A stretch of DNA of 64,000 bases from Candidatus Polarisedimenticolia bacterium (GTDB lineage Bacteria > Acidobacteriota > Polarisedimenticolia > Gp22-AA2), in NCBI GenBank assembly GCA_036001465.1, contig DASYUH010000060.1, forward strand, positions 61,714 through 125,713, in the 5' to 3' direction. The notes beneath the pieces were generated by a model. It had not been told where the DNA came from, did no database searches, and saw only the letters and a program-made list of their open reading frames with translations. Below, piece by piece: positions 46,858 through 55,432 of this stretch. A program made the position numbers and the translations under genes. How positions within the stretch are numbered: the stretch's first letter is position 1; every line of letters starts with the position of its first letter.

Positions 46858-47039
46858 TGCGTTCCACGGGCGAGCTCGATCCCGTTTCCCGAACGGCATG
46901 TCGCGACGATCCGGGCACTGCAGTGTCTTTGGAGCCCGGGCCAGTTCATCGTCATCGGAGCCGCCGCCATCGCACGACATCAGGATTTCCGCTGGCGCGG
47001 GACGATCGACCTCGATCTTTCGGTCGCGCCGCGGTGGCC
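46858..47039 (+). pseudogene. Fragment of a nucleotidyltransferase (AbiEii-like) gene
   Basis: One frame here reads PFPERHVATIRALQ, then QFIVIGAAAIARH and RWRGTIDLDLSVA. The VIGAAA and T-x-DLDL elements are the nucleotide-binding core of minimal nucleotidyltransferases such as AbiEii or MNT toxins. The frame has no start codon, begins right after the antitoxin stop and runs into the neighbouring FtsH-like gene on the other strand. It is about 60 residues of a protein normally over 200, so it is a remnant. Confidence 0.6.
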
Positions 47040-47480
47040 TTACGAAGGTGTGGAGGGCTGGTTCTCCGCTTTCCGCCGCCCGGCCTGCATCGAACGCATG
47101 AAATAGACCCAGACCCCGAGCATGAGGAGGATCGGGAGCCAGCCAAGAATGTTGATGAGCGGGCTGGACTCGCGGGGTGAGCGAAATTCGATGGCGACGT
47201 TCTGCCTTAGCAGGTCGTCCATCAGGTCCCGGTACGCAGGGGTGGCGATGAGGAAATGCGCCGGCTTCCCATCGGGGCCGGCCTGGGCCAGATCGCCGCC
47301 TATCGTCGCGTCCATCGGAAGCGTGACCCGGGCGATCTTCCCTGCCCGCAGGGCGTCCGCGAATCGGCCCGAGTCCATGATGGCCGGTGCGGTCGATGGC
47401 TGCTGCAGGAACTTGTAGAAGAAGAGAACGGCCAGGATGATCAGCGTCCAGAAGGCGATGTTCTTCAGAAGTCGGTCCAT
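47040..47480 (-). CDS. Stand-alone FtsH N-terminal (membrane/periplasmic) domain
   Basis: 146 residues with a helix near 8-24 (FWTLIILAVLFFYKF), the FtsH periplasmic domain (about 28-105, including GKIARVTLPMDA and DLMDDLLRQNVAIEF) and a second helix near 110-127 (ILGWLPILLMLGVWVYFM). In full FtsH the AAA+ ATPase and M41 protease domains would follow; here the protein stops after AGRRKAENQPSTPS. It is either a truncated ftsH copy that stays open, or a deliberate short form that could mix into FtsH hexamers. Adjacent debris favours truncation. Confidence 0.75.
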   Translation of the reverse strand: MDRLLKNIAFWTLIILAVLFFYKFLQQPSTAPAIMDSGRFADALRAGKIARVTLPMDATIGGDLAQAGPDGKPAHFLIATPAYRDLMDDLLRQNVAIEFRSPRESSPLINILGWLPILLMLGVWVYFMRSMQAGRRKAENQPSTPS

Positions 47481-47525
47481 CGTGAGGCTCCTCTCCGGCT
47501 AGGTCTGCCGCGGCGATCGCCGCCC

Positions 47526-48878
47526 TTACTTCTCCGACGCCTTCCCGAAGATGTGCCGGAGCACGACGCTGCTTTCCCTCTCTGGCAGTCCCAGGATGGT
47601 CCTGTAGATATTCGATACCGTATGGCACCATCGCTTCTTGTCAAACCCCGGAGTCTCCGGCGCGCGCAATTCGACCGGCCCGAGGCTGGCGTCCGTCGTC
47701 AACCTCTCCATCGTGTGCGCGCGCAACGACTCGGCCTCGGTCGCATCCGGCGGCGCTTGAGGCGCCGTCAGCGCGCTCTCCAGCACCCCTGTCATCGCGT
47801 CCATCAAGGGATTCAGGCCGTCCTTCCCAAGGACGCCCGTCAGCGGAATGACCCGGCCCTGCGGATTCAACCAGTCGTAACAGATCTCGGAGGGGTCCGC
47901 CTCCAGCTTCTCGAGAACAGCGACCATTTCCTTCCCATACCTGATGATCGCCTCGTCGGAGCAAATCGGGACGTAGCCTGGGAACACCTCTGCAATGATG
48001 GCCGCGCCGGGATTGACGTACGAACTCCCATGTGAATCGGACTTGTTCTTCTCCGCGACGATCATGGCCTGTCTCAGCCGATCGTGCAGCTCCGGCCTGG
48101 TTTTCACGAGGAGACTGAGCAGCCGATTGCCCGAAATCTCCCGGTCGGCGCGTCGCGGCGCCGTCCACGCCGACCACATCTGAACCCCCAGCGGCGCGAT
48201 CAGCACAATGATGATCCAGGCGAATCGCTTCTTCGTCCGCTGGTCAATCTCAGGGCTTCCGTGCCACCTCCATGCCCCTATCCCTATCAGGCAGGCAATC
48301 AGGGCGCCCAGTCCCACCTTGACCCGAGGATCCGCCGATCGCTCGAACGCCGCGTAGAGGCCCATGAAAGCGAGCCCGGCAGGAATCGCAAGCCAGCGAG
48401 GGAACATCGATCGAGTCCGGGCCTCGATCGGCCCGAACCGCTGCACGAGAGCGCAGAAGTCCTCGAATCTCTCCAGCGTGTCGGGAACGACCATCGCCGG
48501 TTGGGCACGTCCCGTGTAGATCAGCAGCCCCCGCCCCGGTATCCTGACCATCCGGCTGATCGCCGAGGCGCCTACCCTCACGTCATCAAAGCCTTCCTGG
48601 GTTCGAGTGACCTGATCGCTCGATATGGCGACCCGGAACGTCTGCCATCGGGCCACCTGCTTCTTCCAGCCCCAGTACATCGTGATCGCAAGGACCGCCG
48701 TCGTGATCGCGCCGACGACGATCGTCGACACCCACCCACCGGCGCTCCTTCGCCCGGATAGAACTCCGACGACAATCGACGCCGGAATGATGACGACCGT
48801 CGTCCACAGCATCGTGCGCCCGAGCCTCTGGAAATAGGCCGGCGAGAGGGCGAACGTCTCAGGACTTGGCTCAGTCAT
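47526..48878 (-). CDS. Membrane protein of unknown function
   Basis: 450 residues. Two N-terminal helices (LWTTVVIIPASIVVGVL and WVSTIVVGAITTAVLAITMYW), a cytoplasmic segment resembling a PH-like domain (QVTRTQEGFDDVRVGASAISRM, RGLLIYTG), then helices near 165, 190 and 220 (IIIVLIAPLGVQMWSAW). The C-terminal 200 residues are soluble and unlike anything I recognise. The first about 150 residues have the pattern of YcxB-like membrane proteins. No operon partner beyond the FtsH-like fragment 45 bp downstream. Lower GC than its neighbours, consistent with accessory DNA. Confidence 0.75.
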   Translation of the reverse strand: MTEPSPETFALSPAYFQRLGRTMLWTTVVIIPASIVVGVLSGRRSAGGWVSTIVVGAITTAVLAITMYWGWKKQVARWQTFRVAISSDQVTRTQEGFDDVRVGASAISRMVRIPGRGLLIYTGRAQPAMVVPDTLERFEDFCALVQRFGPIEARTRSMFPRWLAIPAGLAFMGLYAAFERSADPRVKVGLGALIACLIGIGAWRWHGSPEIDQRTKKRFAWIIIVLIAPLGVQMWSAWTAPRRADREISGNRLLSLLVKTRPELHDRLRQAMIVAEKNKSDSHGSSYVNPGAAIIAEVFPGYVPICSDEAIIRYGKEMVAVLEKLEADPSEICYDWLNPQGRVIPLTGVLGKDGLNPLMDAMTGVLESALTAPQAPPDATEAESLRAHTMERLTTDASLGPVELRAPETPGFDKKRWCHTVSNIYRTILGLPERESSVVLRHIFGKASEK

Positions 48879-49025
48879 TCTTCCACTTCAAGGGTGGCGG
48901 GAGCGACCAGGGCGCCTCTGAGCGCGGCGAGGATGAGCCATGGTTCGATTACCAGGTCGGTCAGGGCATGGCTCGCGATCGCCGGCATCAGGCTTCGCCC
49001 ACTCACCAGGTAGAGCCCCCCGTAG
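48879..49025 (-). pseudogene. C-terminal remnant of a CPBP-family intramembrane protease
   Basis: The reverse strand encodes YGGLYLVSGRSLMPAIASH followed by ALTDLVIEPWLIL, matching the last conserved His helix of CPBP proteases (G-x-LY-x-x-SGRS-L-P-I-x-H-x-x-x-D). The Glu-Glu and first His motifs are absent and the sequence upstream is unrelated, so only about 45 residues of the gene survive. Confidence 0.65.
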
Positions 49026-49184
49026 AGCGCGCGGCTCTGATGACACCCTGCGCTTGGTGGGCCCATCCTACCAACTCCCCCGTCACACGCACAACCCACG
49101 CGAGCAAGGGTAGCGCGGTCGCTGCCGCCTTCGCGTTCGCCGCCGCCTCTGCCGGGCACCGGCAAAAGTTTTCAAAAACAATCG

Positions 49185-49213
49185 TTGACTTGCGTTCGCG
49201 CATTCTGTATATT
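49185..49213 (+). promoter_or_regulatory. Near-consensus sigma-70 promoter TTGACT-17-TATATT with A/T-rich upstream element
   Basis: TTGACT (49185-49190), a 17-bp spacer and TATATT (49208-49213). The 22 bp before the -35 (49163-49184) form an A/T-rich stretch resembling an UP element, which is striking in such GC-rich DNA. The HNH gene starts 48 bp downstream with an excellent Shine-Dalgarno. Confidence 0.7.
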
Positions 49214-49261
49214 TACACCTGCCCGCGTCGATCTCTCTGGCCTCCTCGAAAGGAGGGTTCC

Positions 49262-51451
49262 GTGTCCCGGCCAGGTATCGATGCTTCCGCTTTCGGCTCT
49301 GTGCCCGACATCGTGCCCGCCGCCGAGCGGCGTCTGCTGGCCGCTCGCCTCCTGGAGTCCACGCTCCTCCGGCTCGGCCGCGCCGGCGTCGCGATCGAGC
49401 GCCGCCTGGCTCCCGGACTGTCGAGGCTGCACCGGCGCCGGCTCTACACTCATCTTGGATACGTCCGACTCGCCGACTATCTGACCGAACGCCTGGGAAT
49501 GGGCCTGCGTCGCTGCCAGGCCATCCTCCGACTCGAGCGGGCCCTCGCCCCCCTTCCCCGGCTCGCCCGGGCGCTCGCGGCCGGCGAGATCTCCGTCTCC
49601 AAGCTCGAGGTCGTCGCCTCCGTGGCAACGCCCGAGACCGAGACCCTGTGGCTTGAGCGCACGACCCGGCTGCCGCTGCCGACCCTGCGCGCCGCCGCGC
49701 GCGCCTTTGCCACCGCAGCCGACCCGTTCGCGACGGGCGCGGCGGAATCCCCCGCTCCGGCGGGCCCCTCGGGCCATCCCCGCACGCTCATCCAAAACGA
49801 CTCCCCGCTCATCGAGCAGGATGAGCCGGGGCGCATCATCTCCTTCACCGCACCGGCGCCCGTCGTCGCAATCTGGCACTGGGCGCTCGACCTGGTCCGC
49901 CGCGTTGCCGGCCAGCAGGAGCCTGCCTGGCGCTGCGCCGAGTACCTCGCCGCCGAATTCCTCTCCGGCGCCCCCGAAACCGCCGGCGAGTCGTCCCGCG
50001 TCCCCTCGGACCCGCCGTCAGCGGCCATCCCCAACTCCGATCCCACCGACCTGGAGTCCACCGCCCCCGAGCCACGCCGACGCACCGGCTCAGTCCCTTC
50101 CGATTCGGATGAGCGAGGGACGTCCGCATGGCTCGATGCAACCGCCGCGGTGCGCGAGGCGCTCGCTTCGATCGGTGCGTCCGCCGATCCGGAAGCCATC
50201 CTCTCGGAGAGCCGGCCCGCCGGCCCGCGGCCGGCCTCCGACTCTGAGGGCCCCCCAACCGGCCAGCGGCCTGTTTCCGAAGCGGAGTCTCATCCCGACG
50301 ACGATCTCGACGCCTGGGATCTCGACGCCCACCTGCGCCGGCTCGTGCGGTTGCGACAATCGCTCGCCTGGCGGCAGGGCCGCCTGCTCGCCGCGGTCGC
50401 CAGGCTGAACCTCCACCACCTCCTCGGGTTCGACACCTTCGATGCCTGGGGCGAGGATCGACTCGCGATGTCTCCCCGCCGGGCGCGCTACCTCGTGTCG
50501 CTCGACCGCCGCCTCCGCGACCTCCCCCTCCTCGCCGACGCCTACCGGCGTGGCCTCGTATCGTGGTGCCAGGCCCGGCTCCTGATCCGCGTCGTGCGCC
50601 CGCCCACTCAGTCCCGCTGGATCCGCTACGCCCGCCAGGTGACGGTGCGCCGTCTCGAAGACGTCATCATCGATTGCGAGATACGCGCGGCAAATCCCCC
50701 GGCCTCGCCCGCCCCCTCCTCGCCGGCACACGTCAGCGCCGCGCCCCTGCCCCCAGTTGAATCGTCCCCGACCGAAGCGCCGCCCCGGCACATTTCGGCG
50801 CATCCTGTCCCCACTCCCCGGCACACGTCGGCGCCCCCTCTCGCCACTCCCCGGCACACATCAACGCCCCCTCTCGATCCTGCATCCATGAAGCCGGCGA
50901 GTTTCAGCCTGATGAGCCGGAGGCAGATCTCCTTCTGGTGCCCCCTGGACGTCGCGTCCCTCTGGGACAGCGCCCTCCGCTCCTGCCGTACCGCCGCGGG
51001 AAGCCATCTCGAAGACTGGGAGTGTTTCCTGCTCTTCGTCCAGGCCATGCGCGAGACCTGGGAGAACCAGGAGGACCCGCACTGGCGCCGCCGCTACCGC
51101 ATCTTCGAGCGCGACGGTTGGCGCTGCAAGGTGCCGGGCTGCACGTCCCGCAGCGGACTGAACGAGCACCACATCACGTTCCGCTCCCAGCAGGGGACCG
51201 ACGACACGGCCAACCTGGTGACGCTGTGCGTCGGGCATCATCAGCAAGGGCTGCACGAGGCGCACCTCCGCTGCTTCGGGAGTGCGCCCGACGCTCTATG
51301 GTGGGATCTGGGAGTGCGGCCGGGTCGCGAGCCCCTGACACGCTACTTCGGCGACCGTCTCGTCAAGCGCCGACCGTTCGTGCCCGCGGGACTTCATCAG
51401 CGGGCCGCGCCACCCGCTGAGGTCCACCGATTCGAAGGAGCGGCGGGATGA
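49262..51451 (+). CDS. HNH endonuclease-domain protein (DUF222-like)
   Basis: 729 residues from a GTG preceded by AAAGGAGG at ideal spacing. The N-terminal about 160 residues and a related block near 345-460 look like DUF222-type helical domains (LGMGLRRCQAILRLERAL; LAMSPRRARYLVSLDRRL), suggesting an internal duplication. A Pro/Ser-rich linker follows, with three near-identical units ending in PRHTSAPPL. The C-terminal HNH nuclease has ERDGWRCKVPGC, LNEHHITF (about 635) and NLVTLCVGHHQ, with the catalytic His and zinc-binding positions present. It probably nicks or cuts DNA; such genes are often mobile or of defence type. Its strong promoter suggests high expression. Confidence 0.88.
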   Translation: MSRPGIDASAFGSVPDIVPAAERRLLAARLLESTLLRLGRAGVAIERRLAPGLSRLHRRRLYTHLGYVRLADYLTERLGMGLRRCQAILRLERALAPLPRLARALAAGEISVSKLEVVASVATPETETLWLERTTRLPLPTLRAAARAFATAADPFATGAAESPAPAGPSGHPRTLIQNDSPLIEQDEPGRIISFTAPAPVVAIWHWALDLVRRVAGQQEPAWRCAEYLAAEFLSGAPETAGESSRVPSDPPSAAIPNSDPTDLESTAPEPRRRTGSVPSDSDERGTSAWLDATAAVREALASIGASADPEAILSESRPAGPRPASDSEGPPTGQRPVSEAESHPDDDLDAWDLDAHLRRLVRLRQSLAWRQGRLLAAVARLNLHHLLGFDTFDAWGEDRLAMSPRRARYLVSLDRRLRDLPLLADAYRRGLVSWCQARLLIRVVRPPTQSRWIRYARQVTVRRLEDVIIDCEIRAANPPASPAPSSPAHVSAAPLPPVESSPTEAPPRHISAHPVPTPRHTSAPPLATPRHTSTPPLDPASMKPASFSLMSRRQISFWCPLDVASLWDSALRSCRTAAGSHLEDWECFLLFVQAMRETWENQEDPHWRRRYRIFERDGWRCKVPGCTSRSGLNEHHITFRSQQGTDDTANLVTLCVGHHQQGLHEAHLRCFGSAPDALWWDLGVRPGREPLTRYFGDRLVKRRPFVPAGLHQRAAPPAEVHRFEGAAG
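50783..50878 (+). repeat. Tandem imperfect about 33-bp repeats inside the HNH gene
   Basis: Three imperfect units built on CCCCGGCACA followed by TCGGCGCC or TCAACGCC. They encode the P-R-H-T/I-S-A/T-P-P-L linker between the helical and nuclease domains and keep the frame, so copy number could vary without breaking the gene. Confidence 0.7.
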
Positions 51452-51557
51452 ACGGTTCCGCGCCCGTGAGGATCGCGGCCCTCCGCCGGGTAGAATTCCT
51501 CCAAGACTCGGCCGTGCCTGTGCTGATACAAGGATGCTCGAAAGGAGCCGGCTCGCC

Positions 51558-53450
51558 GTGCTGAAGCGACTGCGTGAGCAAGCGGTATGGAAGTTCTTCG
51601 CCGTCCTTCCCAGGGCGGACCGGGGGCTGGCGACCGTCTGGTGGGGCATCCTGCTGTTGCGCGGCTTGCTGCCGGCGCTGTTCGCCGTGGGGATGGGTGG
51701 CCTGGTCGCGGCGGTGCAGCAGGGGGAAAGCCTGGCGGGGCCGCTCGGCGCCGTCGGAGCGGTGTTCGTCCTCCTCCAGGTCCTGGTGCCATTGCATCAG
51801 GCGGTGAGCGCCAATCTGGGGAGCCGGGTGGCGGCCTGGCTCTACGACCGGCTGGCCGAAGCGTGCGTCCGGCCGCCGGGGATGGGGCATCTCGAAGACC
51901 CGGAGCTCGCCTCCGACCTGACGGTGGCGCGCGAGTTCGACCTCGGGATGACCGGGCCGCCGATGCACATCAACATGGAGTTCATCGCGGCGGAGCTGGT
52001 GCAGACGGTCGTGGGGCTCGCGTGCGCGGTCGTGCTGGCCGGCTTCGCATGGTGGGCTCCCCTGGTGCTCTGCGGGGCGTGGCTCCTGACGCACCGGCTC
52101 CTGCGCGAGAGCGCCGTCTGGCGGGACCGCAACACGCCGGAGGTCCGCGAGGCGCAGCGTCACGCGGAGTACGCCTACCGGCTCGCCGTGGATCCGCCGG
52201 CGGCGAAAGAGCTCCGGCTGTTCGGGCTCGCCGACTGGGTGATGGAGCGGTTCGTCGGCCGCCGGACGCTGCTTCACGAGCTGCAGTACCGGGCGACGCG
52301 CCTGCGCGAGCGGCCGCTCCTGTGGAGCCTGCTGCTCGTCACCGCGGCCAACGTGCTCGTGTTCTGGTCGCTGGCGTCCGCGGCCCTGTCGGGCCGGGTC
52401 GATCTCGGGCAGGTCGTCCTCTATGCCCAGGTGGCGGTGGGCGTGAGCGCCGTCGCCTTTGGCGGGCTGAGCTGGGCGATCGGCGGTGCCTCCGCTCCCG
52501 TGGCGGCCGTGCTGCGCCTGCAGCCTGCGATGGCGGCGCGGGGGGCGCTTACTGTCCCGGGGGCGGCTGCGGCCGCGGCGGCGCTCGCGGTGCCGGGGGC
52601 GCCATCGACTCCGGCCGCGCTTCGCGGGACGCTCGCGGTGCCGGCCGCGCCGCGCCGCGCGCAGGGTCTGCCCGCGCGCCACATCCGCTTCCGCGGCGTG
52701 GCGTTCGCCTATCCGGGCAGCGGCCGGCGGGTGCTCGACGGCTTCGACCTGACGGTGCCGGCCGGATCGTCGCTCGCCATCGTCGGCCTGAACGGCGCGG
52801 GGAAGACGACGCTCGCCAAGCTGCTGTGCCGGCTGTACGAGCCGCAGGACGGCGCCATCGAGGTGGACGGCGTCGACCTGCGCGACCTGGATGTCGACTC
52901 GTGGCGGTCGCGAATCACGGCCGTGTTCCAGGATTTCGTGCGCTTCGAGCTGCCGCTGCGCGACAACGTCGCGCCGGGCGGGGCTCCCGACGACGTGGTG
53001 CGCGCGGCCCTGGAGGAGGCGGGCGCCGCGGGGCTCGCCCGGCTCGACACGCCCCTGGCGCGCGGGTACGAGGACGGCACCGATCTCTCCGGCGGGCAGT
53101 GGCAGCGTGTGGCGCTCGCCCGGGCGCTCTGTGCGGTGCGGATGGGGGCCGGGCTGGTGCTGCTCGACGAGCCGACCGCGCAGCTGGACGTGCGCGGCGA
53201 GGCCGAGATCTTCGACCGCCTCCTGACCGCGACGCGGAAGGTCACCACGATCCTGATCTCCCACCGCTTCTCGACGGTGCGCCACGCCGACCGCATCGGC
53301 GTGATCGAGGGGGGCCGGGTGGTCGAGCTGGGGACGCACGACGATCTCATGTCCCTGCGCGGCCGTTACCGGGCGATGTTCGACCTGCAGGCGCAGCGCT
53401 TTGCCGCCGACACGGACGAGGAGGGGACGGTCTATGAAACCCTCTCCTGA
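51558..53450 (+). CDS. ABC transporter half-molecule, membrane plus ATPase domains
   Basis: About 630 residues. The start is a GTG about 10 nt after AAAGGAG; an ATG eight codons earlier (51534) lacks proper spacing. Six membrane helices occupy about 25-330. An alanine/proline-rich linker (about 330-375) leads to the nucleotide-binding domain: Walker A GLNGAGKTT, Q-loop VFQDF, signature LSGGQ, Walker B LVLLDEPT and H-loop ISHRFS. All catalytic elements are intact. It overlaps the next, related gene by 17 bp, so the two probably formed a heterodimeric exporter. The substrate is unknown. A -10-like TAGAAT (51491-51496) lies upstream. Confidence 0.9.
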   Translation: MLKRLREQAVWKFFAVLPRADRGLATVWWGILLLRGLLPALFAVGMGGLVAAVQQGESLAGPLGAVGAVFVLLQVLVPLHQAVSANLGSRVAAWLYDRLAEACVRPPGMGHLEDPELASDLTVAREFDLGMTGPPMHINMEFIAAELVQTVVGLACAVVLAGFAWWAPLVLCGAWLLTHRLLRESAVWRDRNTPEVREAQRHAEYAYRLAVDPPAAKELRLFGLADWVMERFVGRRTLLHELQYRATRLRERPLLWSLLLVTAANVLVFWSLASAALSGRVDLGQVVLYAQVAVGVSAVAFGGLSWAIGGASAPVAAVLRLQPAMAARGALTVPGAAAAAAALAVPGAPSTPAALRGTLAVPAAPRRAQGLPARHIRFRGVAFAYPGSGRRVLDGFDLTVPAGSSLAIVGLNGAGKTTLAKLLCRLYEPQDGAIEVDGVDLRDLDVDSWRSRITAVFQDFVRFELPLRDNVAPGGAPDDVVRAALEEAGAAGLARLDTPLARGYEDGTDLSGGQWQRVALARALCAVRMGAGLVLLDEPTAQLDVRGEAEIFDRLLTATRKVTTILISHRFSTVRHADRIGVIEGGRVVELGTHDDLMSLRGRYRAMFDLQAQRFAADTDEEGTVYETLS

Positions 53451-55290
53451 GCGCCTGCCCCCCGCGCTCGCTTCGATGTGGCGCGTGTTGAGGCTCGGCT
53501 ACCGCCACGAGCCGGGGATGATGCTCGGCGCCTTCGCGCTGTCGCAGCTCGCCGCGCTCCCCGATGCGCTGCTCGCTCTGTGGCTGAAGCTCCTGGGCGA
53601 CGCGGTGATCCGGGGGGACCGCCCGCTGCTGATCGCGGCGGCCCTCGGCCTCGGGGGCTCGGCGACCGCCACGTGGTTCCTGGGCACGGTGAGCACGCGC
53701 GTGCAGCGGCGCTTCCGCGACAAGGTCACGATTGCGCTCGAGGCGCACGTCGCGCGCCTGCAGGCCTCGGTCGCCACGATCGCCCACCAGGAGCGCCCCG
53801 AGTTCCTCGACCGTCTCTCGGTCCTGCGCAACCAGGTATTCGTGCTCGACCACATGTACATGTCGCTATTTTCTACATGCGGTTGGATCCTGCGGCTGGG
53901 TGTGGTCATCGGCCTGCTTATGTCGATCCACCCGGCGCTCGCTCTCCTGGCGGTCTTCGCGCTGCCCACCGTCTTGACCTCGACCTGGAGGCCGGGAGTC
54001 GAGCGCGCGGTCTAGGAGCGGCGCGCCTCCGCCTCGCGGCTGGCCCAGCACCTCTTCACGACGGCCACGACCGCCGCCCCCGGCAAGGAGGTGCGCGTCA
54101 CCCGGATCGGCCCGCGCCTCGTTCGGGACCGGCGCGAGGCGTGGGAATCCTGGTACGCCCCGGTCGCGGCCGCCCGGCGCACGAGCGCCCTCTGGCACGC
54201 CCTCGCCTGGGCGATCTTCGGCGCGGCCTACGTCGGGGCGATCGTCTTCGTGTCGTCGTTCCTGCGCGCGCCGGCCGGGGACGTGCTGCTCCTGCTCGCC
54301 GCGGGCGGGCGGCTGTCGGCCTACGTCGGCGCGACCGTCGGCGAAATTGGCTTCCTGCGCGGCATCTGGCTGGACGGCTCGCGCCGCCTGGCGTGGCTCG
54401 AAGACTACGCGGCATCCCTCCTGGCCCCGGCCGACGCGCCCGCCCCCTCGCGGCTGCGGGAAGGGATCCGCCTGGAGGCCGTGTCGTTCGCCTATCCCGG
54501 CACCGAGCGCCTGGTGCTCGATTCCGTCTCTCTCGATCTGCCCGCGGGCGCCGTCGTGGCCCTCGTGGGAGAAAACGGCGCCGGCAAGACGACGCTGGTC
54601 AAGCTCCTCGCGAAACTGTACGAGCCCACCTCGGGCCGCATCCTCGTGGACGGCGTGCCCCTCGGCCGCGTGCGGGCGGACGAGTGGCGCTCGCGGCTGG
54701 CCGGGGCGTTCCAGGATTTCTTCCGCTTCGAGCTCATCGCCCGCCATTCGGTCGGGGTCGGCGACGCCCCGCGCCGCGACGACTTGTCGGCCGTCGCGGC
54801 CGCCGTCGAGCGCGCCGGAGCCGCCGACGTCGTGACCCGCCTGCCCGCCGGACTCGACACCCAGCTCGGACCGACTTGGCCCGGCGGCGTCGAGGTGTCG
54901 TTCGGCCAGTGGCAGAAGCTCGCGCTCGCCCGCGGCTTCATGCGCGACTCTCCGCTGCTGCTCGTGCTCGACGAGCCCACCGCGGCGCTCGATGCCGAGA
55001 CCGAGCACGCCCTCTTCGAACGTTTCGCCGCCGCCGCACGCCCGCCCGCCGGTCCCGGCACCGCCGCGCGCCAGCCCTCCGCGCCGGGCCGCACCACCGA
55101 GCCGGCCGACGGCCGGGACGGTCGCATCACCATCCTCGTCTCGCACCGTTTCAGCACCGTGCGGATGGCCGACCTGATCGTCGTCCTCGACGGCGCCCAC
55201 GTGGCCCAGGTCGGCAGCCACGAGGATCTGATGGCCAGGGGCGGTCCGTACGCGGAGCTCTATCGCATCCAGGCCGCGGCCTATCGCTGA
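53434..55290 (+). pseudogene. Second ABC transporter half-molecule, interrupted by in-frame amber stop
   Basis: The frame starts with MKPSPERLPP inside the end of the first transporter gene and runs unbroken, except for a TAG at 54013-54015, to 55290. Residues before the stop (RPGVERAV) and after it (ERRASASRLAQHLFTTATT) form one continuous membrane-domain helix with no shift, so the defect is a single base change, a sequencing error or a recoded stop. The ATPase part is complete but has a degenerate signature, VSFGQ, beside good Walker A (GENGAGKTT), Walker B (LLLVLDEPT) and SHRFS. In heterodimeric exporters one site is often degenerate, which fits its pairing with the intact upstream half. 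Confidence 0.85.
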
Positions 55291-55321
55291 GCCGCGGTTG
55301 CACCGCTCTGCAAGCTGTCGA

Positions 55322-55347
55322 TCCCGCGCGGTCTTCTGGCCGCGGGA
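55322..55347 (+). terminator. Possible hairpin terminator after the ABC transporter genes
   Basis: TCCCGCG (55322-55328) pairs exactly with CGCGGGA (55341-55347) around a 12-nt loop, about 30 bp after the transporter stop and before a convergent kinase gene. No clear T-tract follows, so efficiency is uncertain. Confidence 0.4.
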
Positions 55348-55432
55348 ATCGCCCCGAGAGCTCGGGATCTTTGACAATCGATCGACCGCTATCCGCGGTA
55401 AGGGGGGCGGGCAAATCGTCCGGCGCCGGTTG

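Noticed and set aside
50783..50878. Regular repeats that could suggest a CRISPR array
   Set aside because: Units are adjacent, without spacers, in frame within the HNH gene and encode a Pro-rich linker.
51558..55290. ABC exporter pair as part of a bacteriocin or RiPP cluster
   Set aside because: No precursor peptide, peptidase C39 domain or modification enzyme is encoded next to it.
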